Origin: Portulaca oleracea
Lineage: Eukaryota > Streptophyta > Magnoliopsida > Caryophyllales > Portulacaceae
Direction: 5' to 3'
Length of the DNA stretch: 64,000 nucleotides
NCBI GenBank assembly: GCA_029582165.1
Contig: CM055872.1
Location: 47,566,195-47,630,194 of the forward strand
A model generated the notes under the pieces. It was not told the DNA's origin, did not search any database, and saw nothing but the letters and a program-made list of their open reading frames with translations. Shown here one piece after another: positions 20,941-31,223 of the stretch. A program made the position numbers and the translations under genes. Within the stretch, counting starts at the first letter, position 1. Every line of letters starts with the position of its first letter.

Positions 20941-20952
20941 TGGTATTAGAGC
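20941..20952 (+). promoter_or_regulatory. primer binding site of the copia element
   Basis: TGGTATTAGAGC directly after the 5' LTR; initiator Met-tRNA type with one change from TGGTATCAGAGC. Confidence 0.9.
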
Positions 20953-21026
20953 AAAATTTTCTCCCCATCTCTCTCTCAATCTGATTCTCCTGCGATTTTC
21001 CATATTCTTCACCACTATTCTTCTGT

Positions 21027-22163
21027 ATGACCTCTTATGCCATGGCAGTTGCTGGTAGAACCGCCATTGTTGATCCTTCGGTTCCTCTATATCATCATCC
21101 CTCAGATCATCCAGGATAGTCGCTTGTCAGTGATGTATTTGCTGGTGAAGATTTCGAAAAATGGAAGCGAGGAGTATTGATCGATCTTTTTGCGAAGAAT
21201 AAATCATGTTTTCTTGATGCCAGCTTCACCAAACCTGCTGATGCATCAGGATTATCAGGAGCTTGGCAGAGATGCAATGATATGACCCTATCATGGCTCC
21301 TTAATTCCTTACACAAGGATATCAGAGAGAGTTTCCTATATTGTCAAACCGCTGCTAAAATATGGAAGGAATTATTGGAGAGATATGGACAATCAAACAA
21401 GGTGCGACTCTTCCAAGTTCAACAAGCTGTATCTGGATTATCTCAAGGAAGCCTGGACATTGCCTCTTACTTCAACAAGGCAAAGAAGGTTTGGGATGAA
21501 TTCTCAGCAGTAGGGGCCTTGCCTCTTTGTAGTTGTGGAAAATGCACTTGCACACCCAAGATAAATGAAGTTATTCAAAATTATGCTGAGGAACAGAAGG
21601 TCATCCAACTCCTTATGGGGTTAGATGAAAGCTACACAGCTTTGAGAGGCAATCTTCTTTTAATGTCGCCTCTCCCTTCTCTTGGACAAGTTTATTCTCT
21701 TCTCCTTCAGGAAGAGAGGCAGAGACAAATCCGGACAAATGTAAACTTCCTAGCTGAGAGTGCCTCTTTTCAATCTTCTGTCCAAAGGCAGAACCAAAGG
21801 CAGTATCACCAAAATTCTCCTCGATCTCAAAAAAACAAAAGGTCTAGGCCGTTCTGCGACTACTGTAAAAGGCCAGGACATCCTATAGAGAAATGCTTCA
21901 AGCTTCATGGCTACCCTAACAAGGACAATCAGAAAGGGAAACCAACAAGGCCAGTCAACAACGCTTGGAGTGGAGAAAACCATACACCGGTTCAGACTTC
22001 CCAACCTATCACCTTACCTGGTTTGAACCTCGAGCAGTCACAAAAAATGCTAGATTTCCTCAGCAAGCTTCAAGCTAACTCCACTGATCACTCCAAGCAG
22101 GCCAATTCTGAAGTTCCAAGTGCTTCAACTTCTTTTATGGCAGGTATCAATCGTTCTCCTTAG
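21027..22163 (+). pseudogene. copia gag region with one in-frame stop
   Basis: ATG 21027 opens a frame with the usual copia gag start (VPLYHHPSDHPG). A TAG at 21117-21119 stands where most relatives have a sense codon; after it 348 codons are open to TAG 22161-22163. The gag core is visible (RCNDMTLSWLLNSLHKDIRE, IWKELLERYGQ, VWDEF, LLMGLDESYTALRGNLLLM). The zinc knuckle CDYCKRPGHPIEKC is an intact CX2CX4HX4C. The second stop separates gag from protease in the same frame. Leaky stops are possible, but with a third stop in pol, decay is the simpler reading. Confidence 0.88.
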
Positions 22164-25100
22164 AACTTTATAACTGCAAAATCCATCTGTTGTGTTTCTC
22201 AATTGGGTAGAAGCACTTGGATAATTGATTCCGGGGCTAGTGACCACATGGTATATGATGTTAAGATTTTGACAAACATAAGGCCTCTCACCAGTCCCGT
22301 GTTTGTTACTTTACCTCATGGAGGAAAGCTTAAGGTGACTCACTCGGGAAATTTGAAAATTGGTGGAGTTTTAGTTTTACATGATGTCTTATTGGTGCCT
22401 CACTTTAATTTCAACCTTTTATCTGTTAAAAGGTTAAGTCAACAATTGCAGTGTTATGTCATTTTTACCCCAGAACATTGTGTACTGCAGGGCCCTTCTC
22501 TGAAGAGGCCAGTGATCCTTGGTAAAGCTAATGAAGTCCTATATACGTCAGTTGATTTGAGTGCTATTCATGTTGGAGATGCACATGTTGTTAATAGTAA
22601 TAGCACTAAGTTGGCGTGCACTAGTGGAGATAATAAAGTTGTCAAAAAGGAGAGCAATATCTTTTCTAGCCTCCCTGACATGTCACTTTCTTTGTCTTGT
22701 AATATGCAACTATGTGTCTTTTGTGAGTTGTGGCATAGAAGGATGGGCCACCTCTCTCATACTTTATTGAGACACATACCAGTGGTCAAAAGTTGTACCC
22801 ATCCTGATTTGAATAATACTATGTCATGTGATATTTGTCCAAAGGCCAAACAACATAGACTTCCATTTTCTCATAGCTCTATTTCTACATCTGCTCCTTT
22901 TGAACTATTACACATTGATACTTGGGGTCCTCATTCCACCAAAACACACGGGGGTCATTCTTATTTCCTCACCATAGTAGATGATTACACAAGGAGCACT
23001 TGGGTACATCTCGTGGTTACCAAGGATGAAGCTTTTTCCTTGTTGAGGTCTTTTATCAACATGGCTCAAATTCAATTCAATGGAAAAGTTAAGAATGTCA
23101 AGAGTGACAATGCTTTAGAATTGGGTTTGAATAAGTCTGCTTGTGCCTTTTTCTCTAAGCAAGGTATCATCCACCAAACAAGTTGTGTGTATACACCTCA
23201 AAAAAATGGTGTTGTTGAGCGGAAACACGAACACTTACTAGAGGTCACTCGAGCCTTGTTTTTTCAATCTCATCTCCCTCTCAAATTTGTTGGTGATTGT
23301 TTACTGACTGCTACCTATATCATTAATTGAATGTCGACTGCTGTCCTCAACCATAAAACACCATTTGAGTTGTTGCATGGTAAAGCTCCTACATACGATC
23401 ATATGAGGTCATTTGGGTGTCTATGTTATGTCTCCACTCCGAAGCCCAGCAAAACCAAGCTTCAACACCGAGCACTACCTTGTGTATTTCTTGGTTATCC
23501 AATGGGAAAGAAGGCTTACAAGGTGATGTCCCTGGAAGACAACAAATTTTTGGTGTCCAGAGACATCAAGTTTCATGAACATATTTTCCCATTTAGCCTT
23601 TCTTCCCCATCACAAGATGTCACAACATCTTCCCGTGACCTTTTTTTTCCAGTTCCCACTCATCCAATACTGGATGACTTCCCACATCATGACACCATCT
23701 CTCCTACATCATCCTCACCCACACCACAACCTCCTCTTCGCAAGTCCACTAGGCCTCACAAAACCCCTGAGTACCTACAACATTATCAATACTACGTTGT
23801 CTCCTTTGTTGGTCATTGCTTGACCACCACTACTAACCTCTCTTCCCAACCTTCCACAATTCCTCTCCATGCCCTTTGCACCTCCAGTCAAACCCTTTTA
23901 CATAATTTGGACATTGAGGAGCCTACCTCTTATTCTGAGGCTGCCTCTCATCCTAGTTGGCAGGCTGCCATTGACACTGAGTTTCAAGCTTTACATGACA
24001 ACAACACTTGGGATATTGTGCCTCTTCCCAAGGGCAAAAATCCCATCGGTTGCAAATGGGTCTACAAGGTCAAACACCGATCGGATGGCTCTGTTGAGAG
24101 GTTGAAAGCAAGACTTGTGGTTAAAGGCTTCACCCAAAAGGAGGGTATCGACTACACCGAAACTTTCTTTCCCGTGGTGAAGATGACTACCATCCGGACC
24201 CTCATGGCTGTTGCAGTCAAGAAAAGTTGGAATCTCCACCAACTTGATGTCAACAATGTCTTCCTCCATGGGGACATTCATGAGGATATTTCTATGCACT
24301 TACCTCGGGGACTATCCTCTACCATTCCCAATGTCGTTTGCAAGCTCAACAAATCGCTCTACGGGCTTAAACAAGCCTCTCGACAGTGGTATGCCAAGCT
24401 TGCTCAGGTTCTTTACAAGCGTGGCTATACACATTCTCCTAATGACCACTCCCTTTTTTACCGAACAACAGGTTCCACTATTGTGTTCCTCGCTGTGTAT
24501 GTTGACGACATTTTATTGACTGGCAATGATGCTGAAGAACTTCAAGCGATCAAGATCTACCTTGATCATGAGTTCAAAATCAAAGACTTGGGTTTTCTTA
24601 ATTACTTCCTCAGCCTGGAAGTCTTACAATCTCCTCAAAGTCTTATTCTCACACAGCAAAAATTCACTCATGCTCTTCTAAAGGAGTTTTATTGTGAGGG
24701 TCTTAGTCCTGTCATTACTCCATTAGACCTCAATGTCAAACTCACTCCCTCTGATGGTGAATTATATCCAAATCCCACCAAGTATCGTCAGTTGATTGGT
24801 AAACTCAACTTTCTCCTACACACTCGGCTTGACATTGCTTTCGTCGTTCAACATTTAAGTCAATATATGCAAGCACCCCGGGTTCCCCATTACCATGCTT
24901 CCCTTCACGTCCTATGCTATTTGAAGGGTCAGCCTGCCCTCGGCACCCTTCTTCACCGCGATTCTGATTTCTCTCTCCTTGCTAATTGTGATTCCGATTG
25001 GGCCGCTTGCCCACATTCAAGGAGATTTGTTAGCGGCTATGTCGTTTTCCTTGGCAAAACTTTAATCTCCTGGAAATCTAAGAAGCAGCAGTCTGTCAGT

Positions 25101-25469
25101 TTGTCTTCTGCCGAAGCGGAATATCGGAGTATTAGACGACTTGTCGCTGAGCTCGCCTGGCTCAGTCGGCTGTTGCATGAGCTTCAGGTTCCCAACATTA
25201 CTCCTATTCCTGTCAAATGTGACAGTCAGGCAGCCATTTACATCGCCAGAAATCCCGTATATCATGAACGCACCAAGCATATCGAATTGGACTGCCATTT
25301 CGTTCGAGAAAAGCTGTTGGACGGTCTCATTTCTCTAAGCCATGTTCCTACCAAGGCTCAGTTGGCTGACATTCTCACCAAGCCGCTTCCGGGAATTCAT
25401 CATCGCTCTATCTTGAGCAAATTGGGGGTTTCGTCACCCTCCAATTTGAAGGGGGTGTTGGGAATATAG
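22164..25469 (+). pseudogene. copia pol (protease, integrase, RT, RNase H) with one in-frame stop
   Basis: In frame with gag. Domains in order: protease WIIDSGASDHM; gag-pre-integrase LWHRRMGHLSH with zinc-binding CDICPKAK; integrase core with D (LLHIDTWGP), D (VKSDNALE) and E (GVVERKHEH); then TGA at 23328-23330, probably a CGA that mutated, just before MSTAVLNHKTPFELLHGKAP. Reverse transcriptase has QLDVNNVFLHGD and the catalytic YVDDILLTGND (24498 onward). RNase H has CDSDWAACPHSRR and SLSSAEAEYRSI, and the frame ends at 25469 beside the purine tract. Apart from the stops all catalytic residues are kept. The element is one of the youngest in the window. Confidence 0.92.
25448..25455 (+). 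promoter_or_regulatory. polypurine tract of the copia element
   Basis: GAAGGGGG immediately before the 3' LTR; primer for plus-strand DNA synthesis in LTR elements. Confidence 0.75.
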
Positions 25470-25709
25470 CTCACACAGCTGGCATCTAACTGACTTCCAG
25501 CTGTGTCCAGGTTGTTAGCAAAGTTTGTTACGTACTCATAACAGATTCTAGGTTAGTTATAGCTGAGTCGGTTGTATACAATTGTGTATATATATAGCTC
25601 TGTACTCTCTGTTTTGCTGACATAATGATCATAATGAATACAACCATATCTTGGCCTTTCTCTCTCATCTCTCCCTTTCTATCTTTTCTTTCCTGATCTG
25701 ATATTAACA
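25456..25709 (+). repeat. 3' LTR of the copia element
   Basis: 254 bp, same length as the 5' LTR; differences by eye are all C/T or A/G. Confidence 0.93.
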
Positions 25710-25731
25710 GCTCTCCTCGCCAGCTCGCAAT

Positions 25732-26154
25732 CTAAGAATAAAGGTCTTGCCTCCATTCTCTTTTTTCCTCGTCAATGAGCTCCTGTACCACTGCATCCTC
25801 CTCCAAGAACCTCGGCTGCGTTTCTATCATGTGGTTTTGACAGTTTGGGATCCATCGGTCCTTCCATATCCTGATGTTTCTTCCACTACCCACTCTCCAG
25901 CAGGATCCTCTTTCCAACAGCCATCGGACTCCCAGCAAGCTTCCCCATGTGTGGCTTGGTTGGTATCCAATTCCGGCTGTCCAGTAGCTTTTGTTTTTAT
26001 AGTATTTCGCTCTCAACAACTTCCCCATCAGGGACTCCGGCTCGTGCACTAACCTCCACGCCTGTTTGGCAAGCAACGCTTGGTTGAAAGCCTTGATGTT
26101 GCGGAAACCCAGGCCACCTCTATTTTTTGGCTTGCTCATTTCACTCCAAGCCAC
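25732..26154 (-). pseudogene. LINE ORF2 fragment (region C-terminal to RT)
   Basis: 140 open codons with MAWSEMSKPKNRGGLGFRNI, FNQALLAKQAWRLV, LLRAKYYKN, WRVGSGRNIRIWKDRWIP: the conserved segment between RT and the zinc finger of plant L1 elements. It is the upstream part of the LINE whose 3' part lies at 19922-20683 across the copia insertion. No RT active site is present. Confidence 0.85.
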
Positions 26155-26324
26155 CTTTATTAAGGGCGGGCAAAGAAATTTTAATAAATGTTATTGGTAA
26201 AATAAAAAAAAATCAGTAATTAATAGGCTATTGAAATTATCAAATAATAAATAATATGAAATGTCAAAAGTTAGTTAAAAAATCAGATAAACAAACTGAG
26301 TGAGTGATATATCATATATCATAA

Positions 26325-26328
<4 letters not shown>

Positions 26329-26384
<56 letters not shown>

Positions 26385-26393
26385 TATATATAT
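26329..26393. repeat. (TA)n microsatellite
   Basis: About 30 TA units, directly before the Helitron-like segment. Confidence 0.95.
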
Positions 26394-26690
26394 TTCTGGG
26401 TACAAAGGGTGAGGATCGAAATATTAGATTCCAATGAGGGTATTTTGGGAAATTTATAATTAATTCTATTTAAATTTTTTATAAAAATCATGTAAAAAAT
26501 TAATGTGTATGCATTAATGTGTGTGATGACATTGATGACGCTGTTTCTTTTTCCTTTTTTTCATATGTATTTTTCTTTTTATTTTTCATTGTTGTTATTT
26601 CTTTATTCTTTTAAATATAACATCAGTAATATTTTTAATAATACGTGTGGTTTACTTGCGTCCCGTGTAACGCACGGGTCTAAGTACTAG
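26394..26690 (+). mobile_element. non-autonomous Helitron-like fragment (3' end defined)
   Basis: Ends with a hairpin CCCGTG-TAACG-CACGGG, then TCTAAGTACTAG and T. A GC hairpin about 10 bases before a terminal CTRR, with insertion before T, is the Helitron 3' signature. The 5' end (expected TC after A) is not certain; 26394 is a guess at the (TA)n border. No Rep/helicase. Confidence 0.6.
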
Positions 26691-26894
26691 TATAGAATAT
26701 AGATAGATGCGTGTGATAATATTTAAGTGTAGGTACATAGGTGTAAAGGTATACGTTGCTGAATTAATTTAAACATTGGTTAGTATGATTTCAAGATGGT
26801 TAGATGATATTTTTAATTACCATTTGAATATCTATATAATTATACATAAAAAAAAAATAATTACTATACAATTATATATATACAAAAGAAAATA
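26691..26894. other. AT-rich spacer, nothing recognised
   Basis: Low-complexity AT-rich sequence without ORF or repeat structure that I can identify. Confidence 0.4.
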
Positions 26895-27007
26895 GGAAAA
26901 ATTGGATTATAATAATCCCAACTTTTGCAAACTGGACAACAATAATCCCTACTTTCGATTTGTATTCTGGTGGTCCAAAAAAAAAATAATTGTATTGTTG
27001 TGGGACA
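26895..27007 (+). mobile_element. TA-tract MITE family, copy 4 (left end only)
   Basis: About 110 bp matching the left terminus (ATTGGATTATAATAATCCC, GGTGGTCCAAAAAA, TGTATTG..GTGGGACA); then homology stops. Confidence 0.7.
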
Positions 27008-27529
27008 CTGACGAGTTAGAGGGCGATGGCCTACTGTTCGACTCCGTTGACCTTTAATGTGGATGTCATGTCAGCTTAAAAATACATGCCTCCATTTTTT
27101 TTTCTTTTTTTCTATTTCCATGCTGGAACCTTAATTCCCACCCCCTTCATTTCTCTCTCTTGTTTTCCCTAATTGTTGCGCGGTAAAAAAAAACTCAATA
27201 TCACTTCTCTCTTTTGTTTCTAATTAATACCCTCCAATTTTTTCTCAGCTCTCTGAAACCAAAGAATTCAACTCTCTTCTTCTCCTATGTACTCCATGAA
27301 CGAAAATGAGGGTATCTTTCTCCATCTGTGAATGACGCAAGATGTCGATCATCTTCATCCCCTCTATAAGTTGTTGCAATCATCTTCTTCCCCTTTTCCC
27401 CAATTCGGTGTGAAGAACCTAATTTCGTGTCTTCTTAATCCTGTTTCATCTCTCACATCTCCTAAACCTAGAAATCCCTAATTGTTGCAGCGACATCAAT
27501 GAGCAATGGGAAAACTTCTAGTTCTTCAT
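27008..27529 (+). other. possible captured gene start or promoter; otherwise unassigned
   Basis: The second half is CT-rich like a plant 5' UTR and leads to ATG 27499 with MSNGKTSSSSN before the sequence changes character. Such Ser-rich starts occur in plant GRF-zinc-finger-type proteins often found in transposons. Only about 13 residues can be read, so identity is open. Confidence 0.25.
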
Positions 27530-28206
27530 CGAACACAAGGCATTGGCCAAATTGTGGACATAGTATACCCGCCACTGCAGAAACCGGGTTTTGTCCCAAC
27601 GAATCACGTGGACTAAAACAGACAGCCTAGGCATGTGGCCTTGGCCAACCCGAGAACAAGCCCAAATGTCAAAGAAAAGGCCCAGAAAAGAAAGCATGGT
27701 CGTATGGCCTTGGCCAACTTGACCCAGAAAAGAAGACAAGCCCAACGCACATGGCCCAAGAGAAAGGAAGCCATGGTCGCAAGGCCTGGCCTAACAGAAA
27801 ACAGACCCAACGCGTGGATTCAGCCCAGAGAAATCTTTCATGTCGCATGGCCTTCGCTTTTGAAAAATCAAATTCGCGCCTGCCACGTTAGCAATCTGTG
27901 TGTTTGCTCGCTATTGGCCACATGACCTTACTCTTCCAGAATTGAGATCACACGCCATTTTCATTCCCATCCGATCCCATGATCAATGCCATGGCGCCTT
28001 TGACTCCAGAGTCAAAGGCCATACGACCATAACATCAGAGTCAAAGGCCATGCGACCATAACATTGATTATGAGCATGATCTTTGGATTATGCTCTCTCC
28101 CCATCCTAATATACCCCCTTTTATCACCTATAAATACCCCTCATTTCTCCCTCTTTCTTCCTTTCCAGCAACTCCCATTCTTACACTACCTCACATCTAG
28201 GAGCCT
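27530..28206 (+). repeat. Tat/Ogre-like LTR, segment 1 (U3 with TATA box)
   Basis: Contains repeated 'ATGGTCGCATGGCC' and 'GGCCATGCGACCAT' words, also seen at 33395-33490, and a TATA box CTATAAATACCCC. It is interrupted at 28206/28207 by the Athila-like element; the LTR continues at 32790. The left LTR boundary was not found. Confidence 0.5.
28128..28136 (+). promoter_or_regulatory. LTR TATA box
   Basis: CTATAAATA followed by CCCCTCATTTCTCCCTC, a normal plant LTR core promoter; now separated from its downstream LTR part by the Athila insertion. Confidence 0.55.
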
Positions 28207-28209
28207 TTT

Positions 28210-28641
28210 TTAATGTTTCACCGACCATAGGGAGGGAGGAGATGGCATCTTCGATTTCTTCCAATGTCTCTTCTTCCTCCTCTTCCAAGACCTCCCGATT
28301 ACTCCCGTGAATAGAACAGGAAAGTGATCATGGCCATTTTCTTCTAAGGTCCCTTCTTCTTTCTCAAGATTGCATAATATGGATAGTGAGTGGTCGAGCT
28401 CCAGTTGGAGAGGGGAAGAATACATAGATGCTGAACCGTTTAATACAACTTCTTCAATTCCCATGTGCTCAAGGAGAGGGTCCTCCAAAGGGATCTCATA
28501 ATCAAGGTCTCCTCGAACTTTGAGCTCCACTTTTGCAATAAGCATCCCCCTAGTCAAGGTCTCCTCAAACTCTTCAAGCGGTCCTCTATAAATAGGTGTA
28601 TTGTCGAGGAGCCTCCTATACTCCTCTACCTCATCCTTCAC
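28210..28641 (-). pseudogene. Athila-like post-protease region
   Basis: 143 codons, acidic then very basic (VIGRSWKRRKKRHWKKSK), in the same frame as the protease but separated from it by stops. It corresponds to the linker before RT in Athila-type elements; no RT motif follows before the element is cut at 28207. Confidence 0.6.
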
Positions 28642-28770
28642 TTCTTTGAATTTGAAAACCTCAAGCTAGGCTGGCTCATTATCCCCGAGGTCGAAATGAA
28701 ATGTCTCGAGACCCCATGAGGAAGGTGATTCTTCTAGGGAATCTTTGACCACGCCATCAACGATATCGAC

Positions 28771-29412
28771 CTAGAAACAAGTATCCATAATAGAAGGAGA
28801 AACCATGGCCCTTTTAATATTGAATTCAATCGGCTCATCACCAATATGTAGGGAAAGCTCCCCGTTCTTAACATCGATCATTACTCCCGCTGTAGCCAAG
28901 AAGGGGCGCCCAAGAATGATGGGAATTTGGGCGTCCTCCTCCATATCGAGGAAAATGAAGTCGCAAGGAATGTAAAACTTCCCAACTTGGACTGGGACGT
29001 CCTCTAGGATTCCCACTGGGCGACAGATGGATTGATCGACCATTTGAACAGATATTGTCGTAGGCATGAGGTCGTGAAGCTTCAATCTCTTGTAAATTAA
29101 GTGTGGCATTACACTCACACTAGCACCGAGGTCACAAAGAGCTTTGCTAATCACTACATCTCCGATTGAGCATGGGATAGAGAAACTTCCGAGGTCTGAA
29201 AGTTTGGGAAGATGTTTGTTAGCAATCACCGCGCTGCACTCATGTGTCAAGGAAATCACCGCATTCTCTCCAATCCTCCTCTTGTTAGTGAGGAGTTCCT
29301 TGAGGAACTTGCTATAGAAAGGTATCTTTATAATCGCCTCCAGGAACGGGATGTTGATATGAAGAGTTTTGAGAATCTCCATGAACTTAGCAAACTTTTC
29401 ATTTTCATTCAC
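28771..29412 (-). pseudogene. Athila-like aspartic protease
   Basis: 213 open codons. The active site is ALCDLGASVSVMPHLIYKRL, with DLGAS instead of DT/SGAS as is usual for Athila/Tat. VQMVDQSICRPVGILEDVPV, FLDMEEDAQIPIILGRPFLA and GVMIDVKNGELSLHIGDE complete the retroviral-type fold. It is in the same frame as the end of gag, separated by one TAA at 29464-29466, so gag and protease were a single polyprotein. The open frame is well kept, but the parent element is dead. Confidence 0.85.
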
Positions 29413-29463
29413 CTTGGCGAAATGTTGGGGAAAAATAAGGGACGGAGCATAGGGCTTGACTTG

Positions 29464-31085
29464 TTAAATGATCGACTCCCCTTCCTTCTCAACCGCTTTC
29501 CGTTTCTTTCTCGGCTCATCTCCCTTAACCACCCCCTCGGCCTTCTCATCTTTCTCCTCCATAATAACTCCCTCCTCTTCAACGGTTATGTCTTCTACCA
29601 CAACTTCTCTTCCAACTCCTTGATCAACTCCAATTTTCGGACCCTCAAGCTCCTTCCCGCTCCTCAAAGTAATGGCATTGATGTGCCCTTTCGGATTTTG
29701 TTGGGGTTGGCTAGGTAAACCTTTGGAGGAAGATTGGGATTGAAAGTTTGAGACTTGTTGGACTAGTTGAGTCAATTGAGTCTCAAGCATCCTTTGGCTA
29801 GCATAAATAGCCTCATTTTGCTTCAATTGAGCGACATTGAACACCTCTTGATTCTTGAGATATCTTTGCATGAAGTCCATCTCTTGGCTCATTTGTGGAG
29901 GGGGTTGTTGGTAGGATTGTGGAACTTGATGGTGGGTGGCTTGGTTTTGATAAGAAGGGTTTTGGTGGTGAGGGCGGTTTTATTGAGGATGGCTTTGGTT
30001 TGGGTATGGAAAACCCGGAGGAACATAGGATGGGTTTCCTTAGGGACGGACCGGATGGATGGTTTGGTATGAAAGATTGTTCCGGTTTGGCATTCAAAAT
30101 TTGCATGTCTCCCACCGCACACCTCAAAACGTAATCCCGAGTTTGATAAAAAATGGAGGATTGAACCTCCATAACCGGCTTGAGTTGTTGATTCGTCTTC
30201 ATCTGGGCTATATCCTGCGTGAATTGTTGCATGGCCTTCATGAGAAAGTTTATGTTTCTCGATATCCCCACTGATCGCCACCTCCCTCAAGTTCCTTCCC
30301 CAATTACACACATTCTCCGCCATTCGAGCCAAAAGCGCATCCACTTGGTCGAGGGTCTTGCTTAGAAAGAGACAACCCGAAGCATTATCAATCGACTGCT
30401 TCGTGGCCACAGTGAGGCCCTCATAGAAGGTATGCAAGATGAGAGCGACCGGGAGGTTATGATGCGGGCACGCCCGTTGAAATCCCTTGTATTGCTCCCA
30501 AGCTTTGAATAGAGACTCCCCCGGTTGTTGTCGAAAGTTCATAATCTCCAACCTTAGGTGATCCGTCTCCATAGGTGGGAAGAACCTTCTCAAAAATCCT
30601 TGACTCTATGCATCCCAAGTCCGAAAAGTGTTCGGATTATAGTTATCAAGCCACCCTAGAGCCTTCCCCAAAAGAGAGAATGGGAAGAACTTGAGATGGA
30701 TATACTCCTTAGGGACTCCGTGCATCCTAATCATGTCGCACCTTTCCAAGAAGTTTGAAATATGATTAATGGGGTTTTCCGAGTCAAGTCCATGAAAATG
30801 GGATTGTTCAATCAGACTAAGGAAATTTGGTTTGACCTCGAAAACAGTCCCCTCCGGAAGGTCGGGCAAAACAATGGGTGAACCTCCCGTACCCGCTAAG
30901 GGTGATACGAACGAGAGAAGGGTACGGGGGTATTTGATCAAATGGTGATGCGGTGGTTATGCCATAGCCTCTCGCTATTGTCGTTCAAGTAGTCGCCTAC
31001 GAGCGTTTGCGGCGTTGTTGTAACGTGCAGTTGCCTCAATTTCAGGATCAAATGGTGCAAGTGGTATTTGATCCCTCCTGCGCAT
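29464..31085 (-). pseudogene. Athila-like gag, broken
   Basis: Likely start at 31085 (MRRRDQIPLAPFDPEIEATA). Stops and at least two frameshifts split the remainder into pieces at 30941-30606, 30593-29889 and 29892-29464. Gag landmarks: NPINHISNFLERCDMIRMHG, KFFPFSLLGKALGWLDNYNP, LRRFFPP, FRQQPGESLFKAWEQYKGF, ACPHHNLPVALILHTFYEGL, QSIDNASGCLFLSKT. These match the Athila/Tat capsid. A Pro/Lys-rich linker and a coiled stretch (RMLETQLTQLVQQVSNFQSQ) precede ITLRSGKELEGP, the usual lead-in to the protease. Confidence 0.85.
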
Positions 31086-31203
31086 GCACTAAACAAGAAA
31101 ACGACGTAAATAGCCCTATGGACTCTAGACTCGACTCAACAAGGTAAAGGTTACTTAAACTAAACGTTCATAGAGTAAATTAAGATTAAAAAGGGCGCTT
31201 GCT

Positions 31204-31220
31204 CCCCGACAACAACACCA
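31204..31220 (-). promoter_or_regulatory. decayed Athila primer binding site
   Basis: Read on the minus strand the site is TGGTGTTGTTGTCGGGG. The Athila Asp-tRNA site is TGGCGCCGTTGCCGGGG; four of its five cytosines are T here, all in CG or CHG context. Confidence 0.75.
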
Positions 31221-31223
31221 CTT

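Larger units (their letters stand above)
20687..25709 (+). mobile_element. nearly complete Ty1/copia LTR retrotransposon (5.0 kb)
   Basis: Two 254-bp LTRs (TGTTGGGAATATAG..GATATTAACA), primer site TGGTATTAGAGC, purine tract GAAGGGGG and a single reading frame for gag, protease, integrase, reverse transcriptase and RNase H. The frame has three in-frame stops and no frameshift. Flanks are ACTCT and GCTCT (a 5-bp target duplication with one change). The LTRs differ at about seven sites, all transitions, so the insertion is fairly recent. It sits inside an older LINE. Confidence 0.93.
19890..26182 (-). mobile_element. 5'-truncated LINE (L1 type) split by a copia insertion
   Basis: Minus-strand pieces of a LINE ORF2 C-terminal region lie on both sides of the copia element: the post-RT region at 25732-26154, then a zinc-finger region and RNase H at 19922-20683. 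The 3' end has a poly(A), seen as T-run 19888-19896 on this strand. The flanks share AATAAATGTT (19880-19889 and 26183-26192), a likely 10-bp target duplication. The original LINE fragment was about 1.26 kb. It is inactive. Confidence 0.75.
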
